From: Branchiostoma floridae
Taxonomy: Eukaryota > Chordata > Leptocardii > Amphioxiformes > Branchiostomatidae
Assembly (NCBI RefSeq): GCF_000003815.2
Contig: NC_049983.1
Location: 11,976,283-12,040,282 of the forward strand
DNA: 64,000 nucleotides
Reading direction: 5' to 3'
The stretch's first letter is position 1. The number at the start of each line of letters is the position of its first letter. The notes under the pieces were generated by a model that was not told where the DNA came from, searched no databases, and saw nothing but the letters and a program-made list of their open reading frames with translations. Shown here piece by piece: positions 10,374 to 25,300 of this stretch. Position numbers and translations under genes: made by a program.

Positions 10374-13300
10374 CTGGAAAGAGTGACACAAACAACAGAG
10401 TTGATATATAACTGTACAGCAGCTAAATGTAGATTATCAAAATGCTATTGGTCTTGACTTTATTTGGACCCACAATTAGCTTGGTCAACAGACAGTGTAG
10501 CTATACTATGGTACAACCTACAATGTATTCATAATTCTGTCAAAAAACAGGCTATATGAACAATCTTTATTATACTTTATTATATATATTAACACTTTTT
10601 CTGATAAACATTACCTTTACAGTTGTTGCAACTAGTATTAGAGATCGTCTGTTTGTTTACCTGTATTCTGAGCAACATTTTCCTGTTCATCTGCTCCATC
10701 TGTTTCTGCCTCTCCTCCATGTGCCTCATACGCTCGTGTTCCTTCTTCAGCCGCCTGATGTAGTCCACAGAGGCCTTCAGGATCGTGCCCTTATTCCAGC
10801 GCATGTCACTAATAAAACAAATTGCAGAAGATTGTCAACACCAGCAATAACTTTTATATCTTTTTTCATTCCGAAGAAAACCTGCAAGGTACAAATGTAC
10901 TTTTAAAAATATTTGATTCTACCATTAATATCCTGCCTTGATTTCTAGTAATTTTTTCAGGGAATGTCTTCTTTGGATGGTCCAGAGACTATACAATCAG
11001 CCATTTCATGAGAATATTGGCATATCTCTAACTTCCATTTCTTTCATTGTCCACAGATGTGCGTGAAGATGTGTGTGTTGACCTGAGTCTCATAGGAATA
11101 GAAACTGAGTACTTTCACAAAAACTGTATACTAACTACTGACTATAGGACACTTGTATGTTGGCTTAAAACAGCAGGTATGATACTTACGGGTCTGCTGT
11201 CTTTGGCAGCAGAGTTCCCAGCTCCTTGATTCGGTCATTGATGTTAAATCTTCTCCGTCTCTCAACTGGAATGATGATAATATTGTTTGGTTCTCAAAAG
11301 ACTTCAAACTCCAGATAAAACTTGCTGGTAATATACACTGTTTCCTTACTCTATCAGTGTTCCATAGAATTTTAAATGAGAGGTACCTTTCATCTTTGAG
11401 AGGGATGTATTCACCAAAACAAAAAAATTCAGAACACTGATAGATATGATATATACTGAAAGGGCCAACCTTACCCCCAATGCCTTAGCTTACACCTGTT
11501 AAACTATCACCAGTTTAATATGATTACAGTAATGTGGGGCACCATGAATACACCAGGCCTTCACCAGTTAGTTGGCAGAAACACAGGGTTAACAATGGCC
11601 TTCAGCCACAAGGGCCACAGCCTTTCTGTTGACATTGTATGCTTGTGTAGAGGGACAGAAAGACGGAGACATGAAGACAGAGCAGTGGGAGAGAAAATCT
11701 TATACCAATGTGGCATGTCTCCACTGTATAACAAGGACATGATTAGGCAGGCAGGTAGGCAGGATTAGAGACATTTTTTTGTTATTCGAAAGAAAGAATA
11801 CCTTGGTGCCTTTGATACTCTTATGTCTTTCTTTTTAATTTTAGCATAGAAAGGAACAAAGCTGAAAATGAATGACATGATGTTGGGGAAAGATACAGCC
11901 AGGGGTGAGAGGGACTAGCAGGGCTGTGAAAAGAGAACATGACCTACAGTTGACTCTGTTGTAAGGGTAGCCATAGTCAGGGAGGGTAATTGGACAATAG
12001 GAGGGGGGTGATAAGCCAAGGTAGGAGGGATTAATTATGAACTGAAGACAGGTTAGTAAGAAGGCTGATTAAACAGTTTCTGAAACTGTGACAGCAAAAC
12101 ATTACAGGTTTATGGAACAAGGAATGAAAAGAAATGAAAGGAAAAAAACGCAGGAGTGAGAGGTGGTTTGAAGATGAAGGGATGGGCTGATGAAAGACAA
12201 GAAGTAGATGGAGAAGGATCAGGATAGAAGGTTGGATCAGGGTAGAAGGATGGAATCAGGGAGTGTGAGTATGGAAGGATGGTCTGCATACTTATGTTGT
12301 GGTTGTCTTTCTTCTGCCTGTCCTTGGCCAGAGCCATGGCCTGTTCAGGTACCCCACCTATCCACCCCACCATCTCAGAATAGCCCCACTCATCTGCAAT
12401 GGAAGGAAAGGTTGGCCCATGTCAAATAACACACCTCCATCCCCCCTTCTAGCACCATCCTTGAGATGTAGACATCAACATGATTCTACTACAACAAGTG
12501 AGGACATACAAGACATTCTCCCTATCTATCTCCTTTTCCATTGTTATATAATACATAAATGCATACACATCTGGGAAGTCAAAAAGTGAATGATATTCAA
12601 CGATAATGAGGAGTGAAAAATTCTGTAGACAGTTGGAAATTTCAAAGAGTAAGAAATGGAAAGAAAGAGAACATATTCTGACAGCACTTTCTTGAATTAT
12701 TACTTTCTAATACATGATTCTAAAACCTGAATTCATTACCATGCTCATAATACTTACTTAACAAAAAAATTATCAACTCTGAAAGCTAATTTGTGATTTA
12801 GCTGAAAATCAGACATTGATCAAAGTTTTTTCCCCAAAGAGTCTTGAATTATGACTGTAACAGCTGTGTCTACATGGTACTTACTCATGTTATGGTTGTC
12901 CTTCTTCTGTCTGTCCTTTGCCAGAGCCTTCAGCTCACTCTCGCTCATCTGTACCGGCTCCTTCTTGATGTTGGTGAGGTCAGCGGGACAGGACGCCGAT
13001 GTGTTGGCGGTGACCATCGGGGTGAGGGAACCCACCGTACCGAACCCATCCAGCAGGCTGGACGTGAGCGGCATCTACAGAACAAACAGAACCAATCAGG
13101 ACATGTTATGAGATGTTGTAGGTGTCATCACATTTGTCTTCTTTAACCTTACCATTATGTCAGGTTATATAAGAAATATTTCTTGACTTGGCCTGGTATG
13201 TAACGGTGACAGCATCAAGAGAAATGAAGGCAACACTACGGGTAATTACCTTTAGCTTCTGAGAAAAATCAATAATTCTAAATAAGGCCACACCGATTTA

Positions 13301-16300
13301 ATTTCTTGATTCACGGATTCGCTCGCTCCTATTTTTTGGAAAATAAAATAAAAATGAAAATTACCACTTAGCAAATTTTCACCATTAATGAAACCATTCA
13401 CCAACTTTCTTGTGTAGCAAATTGGGCTTTATATTATAAGCTCCTTAAAGTGTGGGTACAGGTGCTGTTACTGTACAAAAATAGTGTTTTTGTACTTTTT
13501 TCAAGCTGAAAACTTTTTTCTTTATGTTTTGGATTAGCCGTTACCTTTACCCCAACAGTTTTACAATTTTTATTTTCATTTTTATTTCGCCCTCTCGCTC
13601 CATATTTTCTATGAAAAAATCCGTGAACCAAGAAATTAAATTGGTGTGACCTAAGTCACTGATTATAAGATAACAAATGGGTACTGTACAGTAGCTAATG
13701 CTTCTTATGACTGATTATTCCCATGACTGTTGGTTTATCATATCATGTATATTTCACATCCTTGAGCTGTTGACTTAAATCATTTGAGGATTATCCCATC
13801 AAAACACCTGGTTTACACACTTGTTTGAAATTCAATTGGAGCAGTATATGCATGTCAGTCACTACTGAACGAAAAATTTCTCATTATACAAATTATTACT
13901 GGTAGAAATGCAGTCTTTTGGTGCATAATCACACACTGAGTCGTGTTGTTTTCAAGCAACATATATCATGCTAGTGCTGCAGCTGTATGTACTGTTTTGC
14001 CACAGGCAATACCGACATAAAAATGTTGCACAAAGCATGGTAGCTGCAGGCAGGTGTTGATGGGACAGGACTTGGAAGACAATAAGTTATGTTTCCCTTT
14101 GTTACACCTGAGCTGGCAAACCCTGCACAAACCCTAAGATCTTGCCATGTGTCTAGCCTTACTAAATCACTTTTCTAGTTGCTAGCCTTCTCCTAGCCCC
14201 AACAGGCTGGTCAGAGAGAGGCAGCCAGACAGCAAGAGATTGTGTAACACAGGCTAGCCATGTGCCCCAATGCCTTACTTCTTGTCTTTACTGTTTGAAT
14301 GTCTGCACGTGTGCTCGCTACACGTGCTTGTCAGACTGCACCAGTGACTACACAGAACTGACTCTTACTTCATGTACTTTGTACTTTTATCGGGGTCACA
14401 GTCCCGAACACCTAAGTTCCATCCTAAATTATGGATCAATCAAACTTTCAAATCATTCTAATTTTTCTAATTTCATGTAAAATATATGGCATTTTGCTTA
14501 CTATTTTTTCCTGGAGAGGCCAAGACAATTCAAGAGCTGTAAAGTAATTATGACTTACTATCTAAATGACAGCCATCAATAAGACAATTCATTAGAGTCT
14601 GCAAATCTAAATATGAAAAGAATTGTAAACTTAGACTACTTACTTCGACAATGACTGTTGAGACATGTTTGGATATGTTGGAAGTACTATGTCTCCTGGA
14701 ACACAGGATGGCCTTGTGTACAGGCATGGTGGAAGCCTGCCTGCGTGTACTACTGGTTCAGTTTACACCTATCCCACCCCCTGTACTTTGTTCATCTTTT
14801 ATTGTTCTGCCAACAGTGTGATAACAGTGCAAACACCTGGTTGGCTGAGATCTGACAGCGGTGGGGGCGGGACTGCTATACAAACTTTGACCACTGGGTA
14901 CAAATAAAGCTGCAGAATGGATCAATCAATGGGAATGTGTGTGGAAATGTTAGTCAATTTTTTCAGCTTACACGATGTCTATTTTTGTTTCTGCTCCTAT
15001 TTATAAAATTCATTCTTGTTAACTTCTGCAATTACTTCATGATCCCCCAGGGACAGATTTGTGTCAACTTATCCACCCCTAAATTCCCATTGGTCTATTC
15101 CTGATCTGATTGTTTAAATTCACAATGTACACATCTGCTGGGGACATGGGACTTGTCTCACTTTATGATTATAAGAACACTTCAAATAAGTCTGTCATCT
15201 TTAAACAATGATGTAACTTTTATCCAAAGCTCACATTTCTGTTTTAGATACTGGATTTGCAAGTTGGTTTGAAACTTACACACAAACTGTATTTTTCACC
15301 TGTATACCATCCATGTAGCTGTCACTGGTCATAGCTGTATATGCTGTTTGCAAAACAATAATCAACTTACTCAAATTTAGTTTGTGTACATCTGGCTTGC
15401 AGAGAACAATGTAACTAGAGGGAGGCACTGGCCAACACCAGCAATTACAATCAGTCAATGAGGTTCCTTCCCTAACTTTGATGTCACTTCCAAACACTCT
15501 AACTGTAGCCCTGTTAAGTGTCTTCACTATACTGTATGTATACATCTTCTAACAGCTAACAAGAAATTTGACTTTACTTTCTTCAATCCCATGTTAACCA
15601 ACTAGATCAATTCTTTGATTTCCACGTGAAGATCCTTCACAGATATGGACATTCCATGCAAATCATGTCCTTATCTTCCCATTGGGTGGGTGCTGTGCAG
15701 TGTGTCTACTATCAGCAGGATTATGCAATCATATTGTGCAATCAACAGACAACTGTGTTTCCACACCTCTATGCGAAATACTCTGATCATCTCTCAAAAC
15801 ACTTTTTATTTCTTTTTCTATCGACAATTGCACAGCCAAACCTTATTTCTTTTTGCTTCTAAACAAGTGTGTCTACTATCAGCAGGATTATGCAGTCACA
15901 TAGTGCAATTTACAGACAACTGTGTTTCACAATGTGTGAAATACTCTGAACATCTCTCAAACACTTGTCTTTTTCTATGGACAATTACACAGCCAAAGCT
16001 CCTTTCTTTTGCTTCTACACAATCTGGCAACAATTTTGGAGCTGAAGCTTATTTCTTAGCCTGATTTAATCTCACTTATAGCAGCCTGCCCAACATTTGC
16101 TGGCCTCCGCGGGGAGGGGCCAGTTACAGCCCCGGACAGCAGAGTTTGTGTTACACAGACAACTTATTTCTCTGCTGTCCAAATCTGTTCAGCTAACCTC
16201 AGCACAACCTTTACCCTACCAAAGGTTAACGAGAACGCACTAGGTGAGGCCCCAGGCCTTCTCAATGTCTAAAGTCCTCTATGTTTGGTGCTCAACAAAT

Positions 16301-19300
16301 CCACCTTTGGACTGACATGTTTGTATGAAACATCCAACACAAACAATAAACACATATTTGTTTAGGCCTGTTCTCACAAATAACCGATCACTGCCAACTG
16401 CATATACATATATATGCACATATCTTGCACCTATTAAATAAAACAGAAAGGCTAAAACATTCTGAACTTCGATGATGATTACAGCTACACAATGTTGTTT
16501 GCTTGTTGTTGTGTAAAGATTAGACATGTTTGTGTGTGATGTTGTGAAAGTGTTACTCACCGTGGATGAGATCTGCTGCATGGGAGCGTCCAGGAAGTTG
16601 AAACTGTCGTCGAAGCTGGACTCCAGGCTGATGATGTCATCAATAACATCGTCCATCTACAGGGCACACATCGAAAACACAATTGTCAGATACAGACAGT
16701 CTCATCACACATATTGATTCATCATCAAATAAACTCTGCTTAAAGATGCTACAATATTTGCCTATTTTAGTATTTACCTAACTTGAAGCTTTTCCGCTGG
16801 AACATAGAGAAGCTAATATGATACTTGATTTTCCCCGCTAGGTGTCACCTTGCCAGGAGGTGACATTGGGAACAATCACACTCACCACAATTAATACTGT
16901 ATCCTCACTGATGTTCTTCACAACCAACTATCTTCTGGTACAGAATTTGCTGATCTACTTTAGATTCTGAGAGGCGAGTTTGCTTATTTTCTGCTAGGTA
17001 AATCACTATGATAGAGATAACAACAATCTAATCAGAGCTGCTGACAGCTGCTCATCAGTCAACCCTGGCAGCAACAAAGTCCTGCTTACCTCAGAGTAGC
17101 ATGTCTTCATATCACACAGATGATACAAAAGCACATCAACATGACAAAATTTAGAGATAGGAGGCTAATATAACAACAGAAGGCCCTGAGATCTTTACAA
17201 TCTATGCTGTGGTTGTTTCTACGAGCGTTCAAACCTGGCACAAATAACAACTCAAGAGTATTAGACGCACAGGCCAGTTAAAGTTGATAGTGCATGCCTA
17301 GCACATTTTCGTACTTGATATGAGATACACTACACTCTATTACTTGCCAACCAGTGAAAACATGCATGTCAGTGGCCTTGAAGATCATCTGCGCATCTGA
17401 ATATCATTTGTGTAAAATGAGTACCAACAAGGCAGCTAAAATTTCATCACAAAGTAAATCATTGTTGCTATCTTTTTGATCAGCATTTTGCAACACGTCC
17501 ATAAAGCTCCCAAAACAGATTTGAGTATGATGATATTTAAAATGTGTCCAGTTAGATGACATATAGCCTGATAAGGGGAGGTTTCTATTTGTGTGAGGCC
17601 ACCTGTGACCATTACAGCGATGTAAACAACTTTGTCCTTGAGCACATGTCCTGGTCACCTCTAGCTACACCCTTACTACAATATTATCTCTCGTGAATCA
17701 TAGCTAACCTCTTCCATGTACACTAGACAGATAGCCTAATTATAAGCATGGCAAAATATGGCAGGTTCAATGACACAGTAGTCTGAGTAAAAGACATTGA
17801 AGGTTTTACAAGCAACTAACTTTTTACCAATATTTCATAAGTTACAGTAATTTTCACATTATTTTAGTACTTAGATCAATATGAAGGTTTTACAAGCAAC
17901 TAACTTTTTACCAATCTTTCATAACTTACAGTAATTTTCACATTCTCTTATACTAAGATCAATATCAAGAGCTGGTACAATTGAATTTATAACACCTTGT
18001 CCCATGAAGTAACAAAAAGATCTTCCAAACCTGGCCATAATTGCAGATATGCTCCACTACCTTGTTGAGAAATGCTGCTCTGGCTGTTCCATAATATCTT
18101 TCATCCATTCTTATGATTCTATCAGGATCAGGTTGTGGTAACTGCTGGGTCTTCAGTTTTGGACCTATGTGTATGACTGACTGGCTCTGGGCAAGCAGCA
18201 GCCTAGACTGACACCTGTTTTCAAGATACCATAACACTTGCTGTCCATCAACAGACAACCAAGTCACCTACTGTTCACAGACAAACATGTTGCACGTATT
18301 TACATAAATTACAGCAAGTAGAATTGCTAGAAAACCAAGACAGGAAAAAATACAACCAGAATAAAAGAATTCAAAGTCAGAAGGCAAGGGTCAGCAGCAG
18401 TATGTATCCAACAAATGTCCAAAGGATAAAATAGACCTCTATCCATTTTGTCCACTTGGATGCCCCAGAACCCATTAAGCCATTAGTGTTAACCTTGAAC
18501 AGTAAAGGACTTGTGGGATATATTCAAATTGCAGTTTCACATTATGCATCCCTTGCTATTGAAATTTTGCCACCATGAAAAGAAAGTGAATGACAGTTTT
18601 ATTTGGCCTCTTGTCTGTTCAAAGTTTGTCTACAACGTCTGCCAAGCTTAATTGTTTCCTCAACCAATTGCTTAATTTACAATAACAAAGGCTTAATTTT
18701 CATTGTTTGGCATCATTTGCCTAATCCCAGAACAAAAATAAAATTTTCTGTCTTGTTAAAGGAAGCGATTCCCAAGTTGATAACAAACAATATACATATA
18801 TTCATATTTCTTTTTTCATTAATATTATAATAGCAATCAATCTTTGGTAGACGAGTAATTCTACTAGCAGCCTATAACATAGTTTGTCCACACAGAATGG
18901 CTAGTTGCTTGAAATGCTGTCCATATGGCATTCAAATACATATAACATCAAAACCAAGGGTAAACAGGTCTCCTGATATATTTTGTCACCCAACTCATTT
19001 ACCATGGAACTATGCAATTATCTCTTGTATCTTATAATAAAGGAGCCTTATTGCTGTTAAAAATGTCTAACCTAAAGAACTCTGGTACTTTCAAAAGGTG
19101 TGTTATCAAACAAGAAAATAAAATGTTTGTCATTTTACCTAAAGGGAATTCCATATGTTAGATACAATGTACAACATGACAAAATATCCCTTTAAAACAA
19201 TCCAATTTTGAGAATAGAGTAGCAAGGTGGCCCTTTTTTGCACATGTTTGTACATTAAGCAACGTACCTCAAGTTTGAGGTGAAGCAAATGAAATGGCTG

Positions 19301-22300
19301 CATTTTCTTTTATTAGAGACCTCATGCTTTGCTACCTACAGTCACAGATACATATTAGACAGTATAAACATCTCTGCCCTTCAGGAAATGTCACAATGTC
19401 CTCTACAAGCCCTTGAACTCCTGACTGTAGAAACTCAAAATTTTCAACCATACAACTTATCATAAGACCTGAGGCCAAGAGATTGATTATCAGTAAATGC
19501 TTCATTCCCATTGATATCATTTGAATAAGGTCCAATATCATTTACAAACAGATGAAAGTAACAAGCTGACATTTGTGACTTAAAACATCCACTTGAAAAT
19601 ACTCTAAACACCATCTTAGACACTAATGGGGCCGTTTAAGTGGCATGTTGGGGCTCCATATGTTAGGAATTTAGATGTTTGAAAGAAAAAATAAAATAAT
19701 ATTTGTTTTGACAGTCAAGAGTCTACACATCTGATATTTGCACCAATACACTACTATTTCCCTTACTAGCAACTAAAATCATGCATGCTCAACTATACTT
19801 CGATGACAATCCTCAATTTATACTCTCATCTGATACATCCAGGATTCTGATCCATAACCATCATCATCATGCAGCAACAGAATATAATGTATAACCTACA
19901 GCATGACACAAGAACGAAGCACACTCCACATCCCTACCTTCTTCAGACAGAACTCCACACCGTTCTTCTGCATGTCATACTCTTGTAAGATGCTAAGCCT
20001 GATCCACTTTCTGTTTTCCTCGTCAATGGGAATCTCTTCCATTTTTTTCTCCAACCAAAAGGAAGCTGTGGTGCTCACACAAATAGATACGGTAGAATGT
20101 GGCTTTCTGTAAGCCGGGCACCCCGTTTTTACTACGCATCCTGCAGGGATTGGCCGCCCTAATCTAGTCATGATCAGATGACCTTCATCCCTTTGCTAGG
20201 TCGTTGTCGTGGCGATCCATCTACCATTAGTAGGGTAATCTAGCTGCTCTGTCCAATGGATGGATGGCTCGCAGACACGCCCACTGGCACCCAAGGGACA
20301 TGTGTCCAAAAGACTCATGTGGGCATGAGGAGAGGCATACCTACCATATCATAAACAGGAATAAGGGCAAGTGAATGGAAAGGACAGGAAAGTTTCCACT
20401 GAGAACCGTGAAGGTTATGTCGGGTGAAAAACCCTCGAAAGGTTACCCAAGTTTAAACATAGTTTCCTCTCCAGCAGTAACCTTCTCCTCAAAATCAATA
20501 GACATTGAGGACAAACTTATCTACTCCCTCCTTAATATTCCTTAAAAACAACAGTTTAAATATCTAAATCTTAGACAATGTCTCAGAAGAGAAAATTGCT
20601 TCTCTAAAAAAACCCAAGTAAACAACCCTCAACAACTAACAGTGAAAAGAACTGAATCTTTGTAAAAGGGGAGGTATTTAAGTTAAAGCTTTTGAATTTG
20701 TAGAACATTGGGTGGACAATTAACCAACTAAATGCTTCAAGTTCAATAAACTCTCACAAATTCTTTTGTTATATTTGGTCAATCAACCATATAAATGTGT
20801 TGTTTGCTTGCATTGCTTTGAGTGAAAATAACTTTTGAATGAAAATAGCCCTATGTATATAGGTCTGCATAGCTTGAAGGGTAACGACTTCAACCAAGCC
20901 TTTGACTCTGAAAGTTATCTCCTACGATTGGCTATGATGTGGCTTTGGCCTTATGCTTATGCTTATGGATTAGACAAATTGTTCTTGGATCAAGACCATA
21001 CCAATGTTATCCACTTGGTCCCTTGCTAAACAACATTGACTAAAGAATGGAACATTTCATGGAGTATTTTCTAGAACAAATACATGGAGAAAATGTATGG
21101 TAGTTCTTGCACTGATTTCCTCTTGAACTCTCATTTCATGTGACATAAATATGTTTTTTTCACTCCTTTGTCAATCCTTCCGTTGAAAAATCTGGATAAG
21201 ATAAGCACTGACTGTATATGGCTTAATTAAAACTCGGTTAGGATACAAGAAAAAAATACCAAAGGGCTACGACCTGGCATAACCTCTACATGAATGGAAA
21301 CATTTTGAACATTAATATGTGATACGCATATGGCAGACAATAATGAGTGTCCTTGTTCCATACAAGAGGGGACCAATTGCCAAAAGTCTGCCTTTCCAAG
21401 TGAAAAATCAGCTCCCATTTGTTTCTGGCATGATCAATATTTAATCGCTGAAAGTCAGGGGTTACATTGGACATTGGTCCTGGCAGCCACTGAGCTGGAA
21501 ACAACACGAGTTTTCCACCCTAGGTAATTTTCCTGATGGGTAAGTATTCCTGATCCTATGACGCACATTCCTCTACACCCACGTTTGACGAAGAGAGCGT
21601 AATAGCTTCAGAAGATGTGGTCGAGTTGTAGGCTATTCCACTTATTGCAGGAGACTTCTTTGAAAAAGATCTGGGCATACAAGCAACTTCTGCATATACC
21701 AAACATTAAATTTGGAAAAATACATTTCTGAAAACCAATATGCCAAAGAGTTGTAATTTTGCTCAGTAGTACATTCAGACTTCTTGATATGCATGACTGC
21801 ATACATTTAGGTTCAAAAAAAGTGGGGCGATTCGGGGAGAGTTTCATAACAACAGCTACGATACATATATCAGAACAGGTGACCTACCTTTCTTTGGGGC
21901 CTTTTGACAACCTTTAATAACATTGGAGGGTGGCGCTTCTTGACCACACCATTGGACCATATGTTTCTGCTTCCATAAGTTTTGCGGAGTGTATATTCCC
22001 CTGTATGAGATGGACTCTCTGTTGCTACTTTCTTTTTACCTCCACTTCCCGTAGCAATGTTAAGGCCTATAAGTATGTGGTTCTTTGCTTCCCTCACTTC
22101 ATGATGCATTTCTGCCTCACTCCTCCTACCGCCATTCTTTCCTGCTGCCATAGGATCAACTACTCTTTTCTTTGCTGAATTTGACGAGTCAATTTTACAA
22201 GTGCCACAAGCACACTGTAATCTACCTTCTGAATGTGACATCGCTCTAGAGACAGATCTTAATATCTAGCAAATGAGCTGGTGACTTTTCTGGGAAAAAG

Positions 22301-25300
22301 TCATATCATTTTCCCATACCGTTGAAAAGTGTACAAACTAATAGGTAGAAAAATAATACCCACCAAATTAAAAATACATCCTGCCTGATTTGCAAAACTA
22401 ACTCTTCCATGACTTTCCCATCTGGACTAGTACTACTACTATGACTACTACTACTGCTACTACTACTACTACTACTACTATGATAACTAAAGAGTGTATA
22501 CTATGTGATTCTTGTGTATGTGTATCTGTATTCCAGCTTACAATCTTCCAGTATACTACACCACTGATCTCTACTTATATATAGAAAACTATTATTTTCT
22601 GAGTACACATTATTTTTCTAATTTGTCATGACTTTCAAATACAACAATCGATCTAGTATATATCCCTTCCCTCATGAAAGACTTTCAAGGACAAATGTAT
22701 TAACCTCGTATAGCCATGAAGGAAGAATGGAATTACAGAGATGTCATATCTCAGTGTGAAAATGTGAAAGGTATTGATTTTTGCAGCTGCATTCAGGACA
22801 CCTTAAGGTTAAATCAAGCATTATAATCCTGACTTCATATAGGTGGTAATTTTCCCACGCGTCCTAGGCTAACTAGAGAAGGAGTAAGCTAGACGTATTA
22901 TCAAAAAGGTACAGAGGGTATGTGAAGTGAACCTATTCTCTCTTCTTCAGGCAATACATCATGACTTGTCAGTTATATATGTTCGTATTCAAACCAATCT
23001 GTCATACCTTGTCACTTGTGTCGTGTTGAATTTGATATGCACAGTACACACACACTGCCTGTCCCTACTGGAAAACCTATTGGCCCTTCTTCAAATTCAT
23101 GCTTTTATCATAATCAAAAAGACAGCAGAATACACAGTAAGGAGCAGTTCAAGATCATGTCTTTACAGTTCGAAGACCAGGTAACAGTAAATATCAATGT
23201 TCAATGTTATAATGTCAATATCACCTAAAATATTATTTGGACTATATAAAACTGAAGTTTCTTGCTGTTTAGTGGTTGTTTTCCTGCCACAACCTGCACC
23301 CCCTGAACAATCCTACTTAGCAAAATTAATGATCAAACTATCACTTATTAAATCATACTATAGCTGCAATGTTCTTGCCAATGTGAAAATCAAATACAAC
23401 AGCCTTACTATTTGCAACCTAACTAATTCAGTACCCTCTTAATTATGATTTATTAAATGTTTACCAATATAAAGTTCCGGGTAGTTTGTGCTCTTCTATA
23501 AAAGGTTTCGTTAGGATCGTTGTGCATGCAAAACAGGTACTGGCTAAGGTGCCAGAACTTCCCTGTTGTGATATTGGAGATCAGATGGAGAAATCCGATA
23601 TATGGGCGATTTTACGTTTGACGTCATTATAGTATCCGCCTTTGCAAAGCACCAGGACAAATTGCAAGGTCATACGCGGGAAAATCTCAGTGCCTATACT
23701 GAGGCAACTCAGCACGATAACAAGGAATAGAATTATGCAGGAAATATGCTAATGCAAATATAAATGTACACATGCATTTGGATCTATGTGCTGAACATCA
23801 GTATTCTGGCTTATGACTTCATAACCATACATGGAAGCTTGTAGAATTAAAGCAAATCTACCACGAACCCTTGGCCCTTGCATGAGAAAACTGAGTTATG
23901 TCCTGTTTTATGGTTTCAGAAACAAATGAAGATCATACTCTGTAAGCTATAGGACGTCACCCTTATACATCAACATCTATTGAGAACGAGAAAGAATGCA
24001 TTGCCAAGTGTTCTTCCAAACAATAGAAAAAGAAGAGTTGTAGCAACATTGCTAATTTGCTACTGTGCATACAGCTTGACTCACAGTCCATGAATCGGAA
24101 AAGATTCAGATGTCTTCATGGTATTAAATGCTACATCAAAGGACTACAAATATTTCAAGATATTTTTCCACAATTTCACACGTGTAAATCACAAGCCTAA
24201 CAGAAGTATTGAGACTATCTTCTTAGCTGAAAGGTCTCTATGTGTAGCTGTACATACAGAAAAAAGCCAAAGCCTCACCTCTGACCCCGTAGCGCCGGAT
24301 CCGCTGAGCAGACTCATGGGACTGTCGGGCGGGAAGTCTCCGGGAGGTTTGGTCGGTGACGGAACAGAGTTAGTGGTCGTCTGGGTGACGGTGATGGTGG
24401 GTGACGCTGCCTGGATGGGCATGCCGCCGCCGGTGGGTGCAGACCGAGCGGTGCTGGTCTCCTGTAGGTACTCCTGCACCTGGCGCCGCTGGTTCTGCTG
24501 GATGTGGTACCTGGTGGGGTGGGCCAGCTTCGTCTCCACCTGTACAACAACAAAACTCAATGTCACTTGACTTGACTCGATTTTATTCTGATCCACAATT
24601 AGTTTGACATCTCTGTTAGCTATTCATCCTGCGGTCCTCCACATGAAATACATGAATTGAATATCACACAACGGAAGTCACTCCTGTACTTCAGCAGTCT
24701 GTATATTGTCATGCCAATATTGCTTCATTTCATTCAACATACATGAACATATAGCTTCTACAAAGAGACAACTATAATAAAAAGTCATCCTGAAGACATC
24801 ACTACAAGTTTCTCTGCTTTCATACCATATTTGGGTTTAAGCTAGATGATAGGCATGACTTAGCCAACAAGGCTGCTGAAGAAAAAAATCATAATAAGTA
24901 CTTTAAACACTTTCCAAGGCTGATATCATAATAACAAGGGGCACATTGCTTTTTGAAGCCGTGAAGGAGAGGCGAGCGTTGTAAATTCAGGTTCAGAAAT
25001 ACAGCAGCAATCTTATTTGACCAGACTGAAGAAACTCTAATCCCCACCATATCAGAGCTGCCAGGAATGGCTTCAGTAATGGCTGACTGATGGACCTTCC
25101 TTACCAGAATGACAAAATCTTTACCCGAATGTTGGATGCCTTCTGGCCCGATGGGTACATAATCATTTGTCACTGCTGCTGGTTATAGCTGCTTCACATT
25201 TGTAACTCCGAAATTTTCAATGTGATGAACTTAACGGCATGTTATGTTCTAAAACGACCAGAGAGAAATGAAACTCAAGGTGAAACATACATTTGACTTT

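Noticed and set aside
16279-16560. Extension of MiT exon 3 past its donor
   Set aside because: The frame runs on by chance; ACG|gtgagt is a strong donor and the family match ends there.
24118-24570. 150-codon plus-strand open frame
   Set aside because: Antisense shadow of MiT exon 2, which matches the MITF family on the minus strand.
24889-25173. Possible extra MiT exon between the M-type exon and exon 2
   Set aside because: It can only be entered at phase 1 (acceptor agcagcag), while neighbouring exons need phase 0; all phase-0 entries hit TGA immediately.
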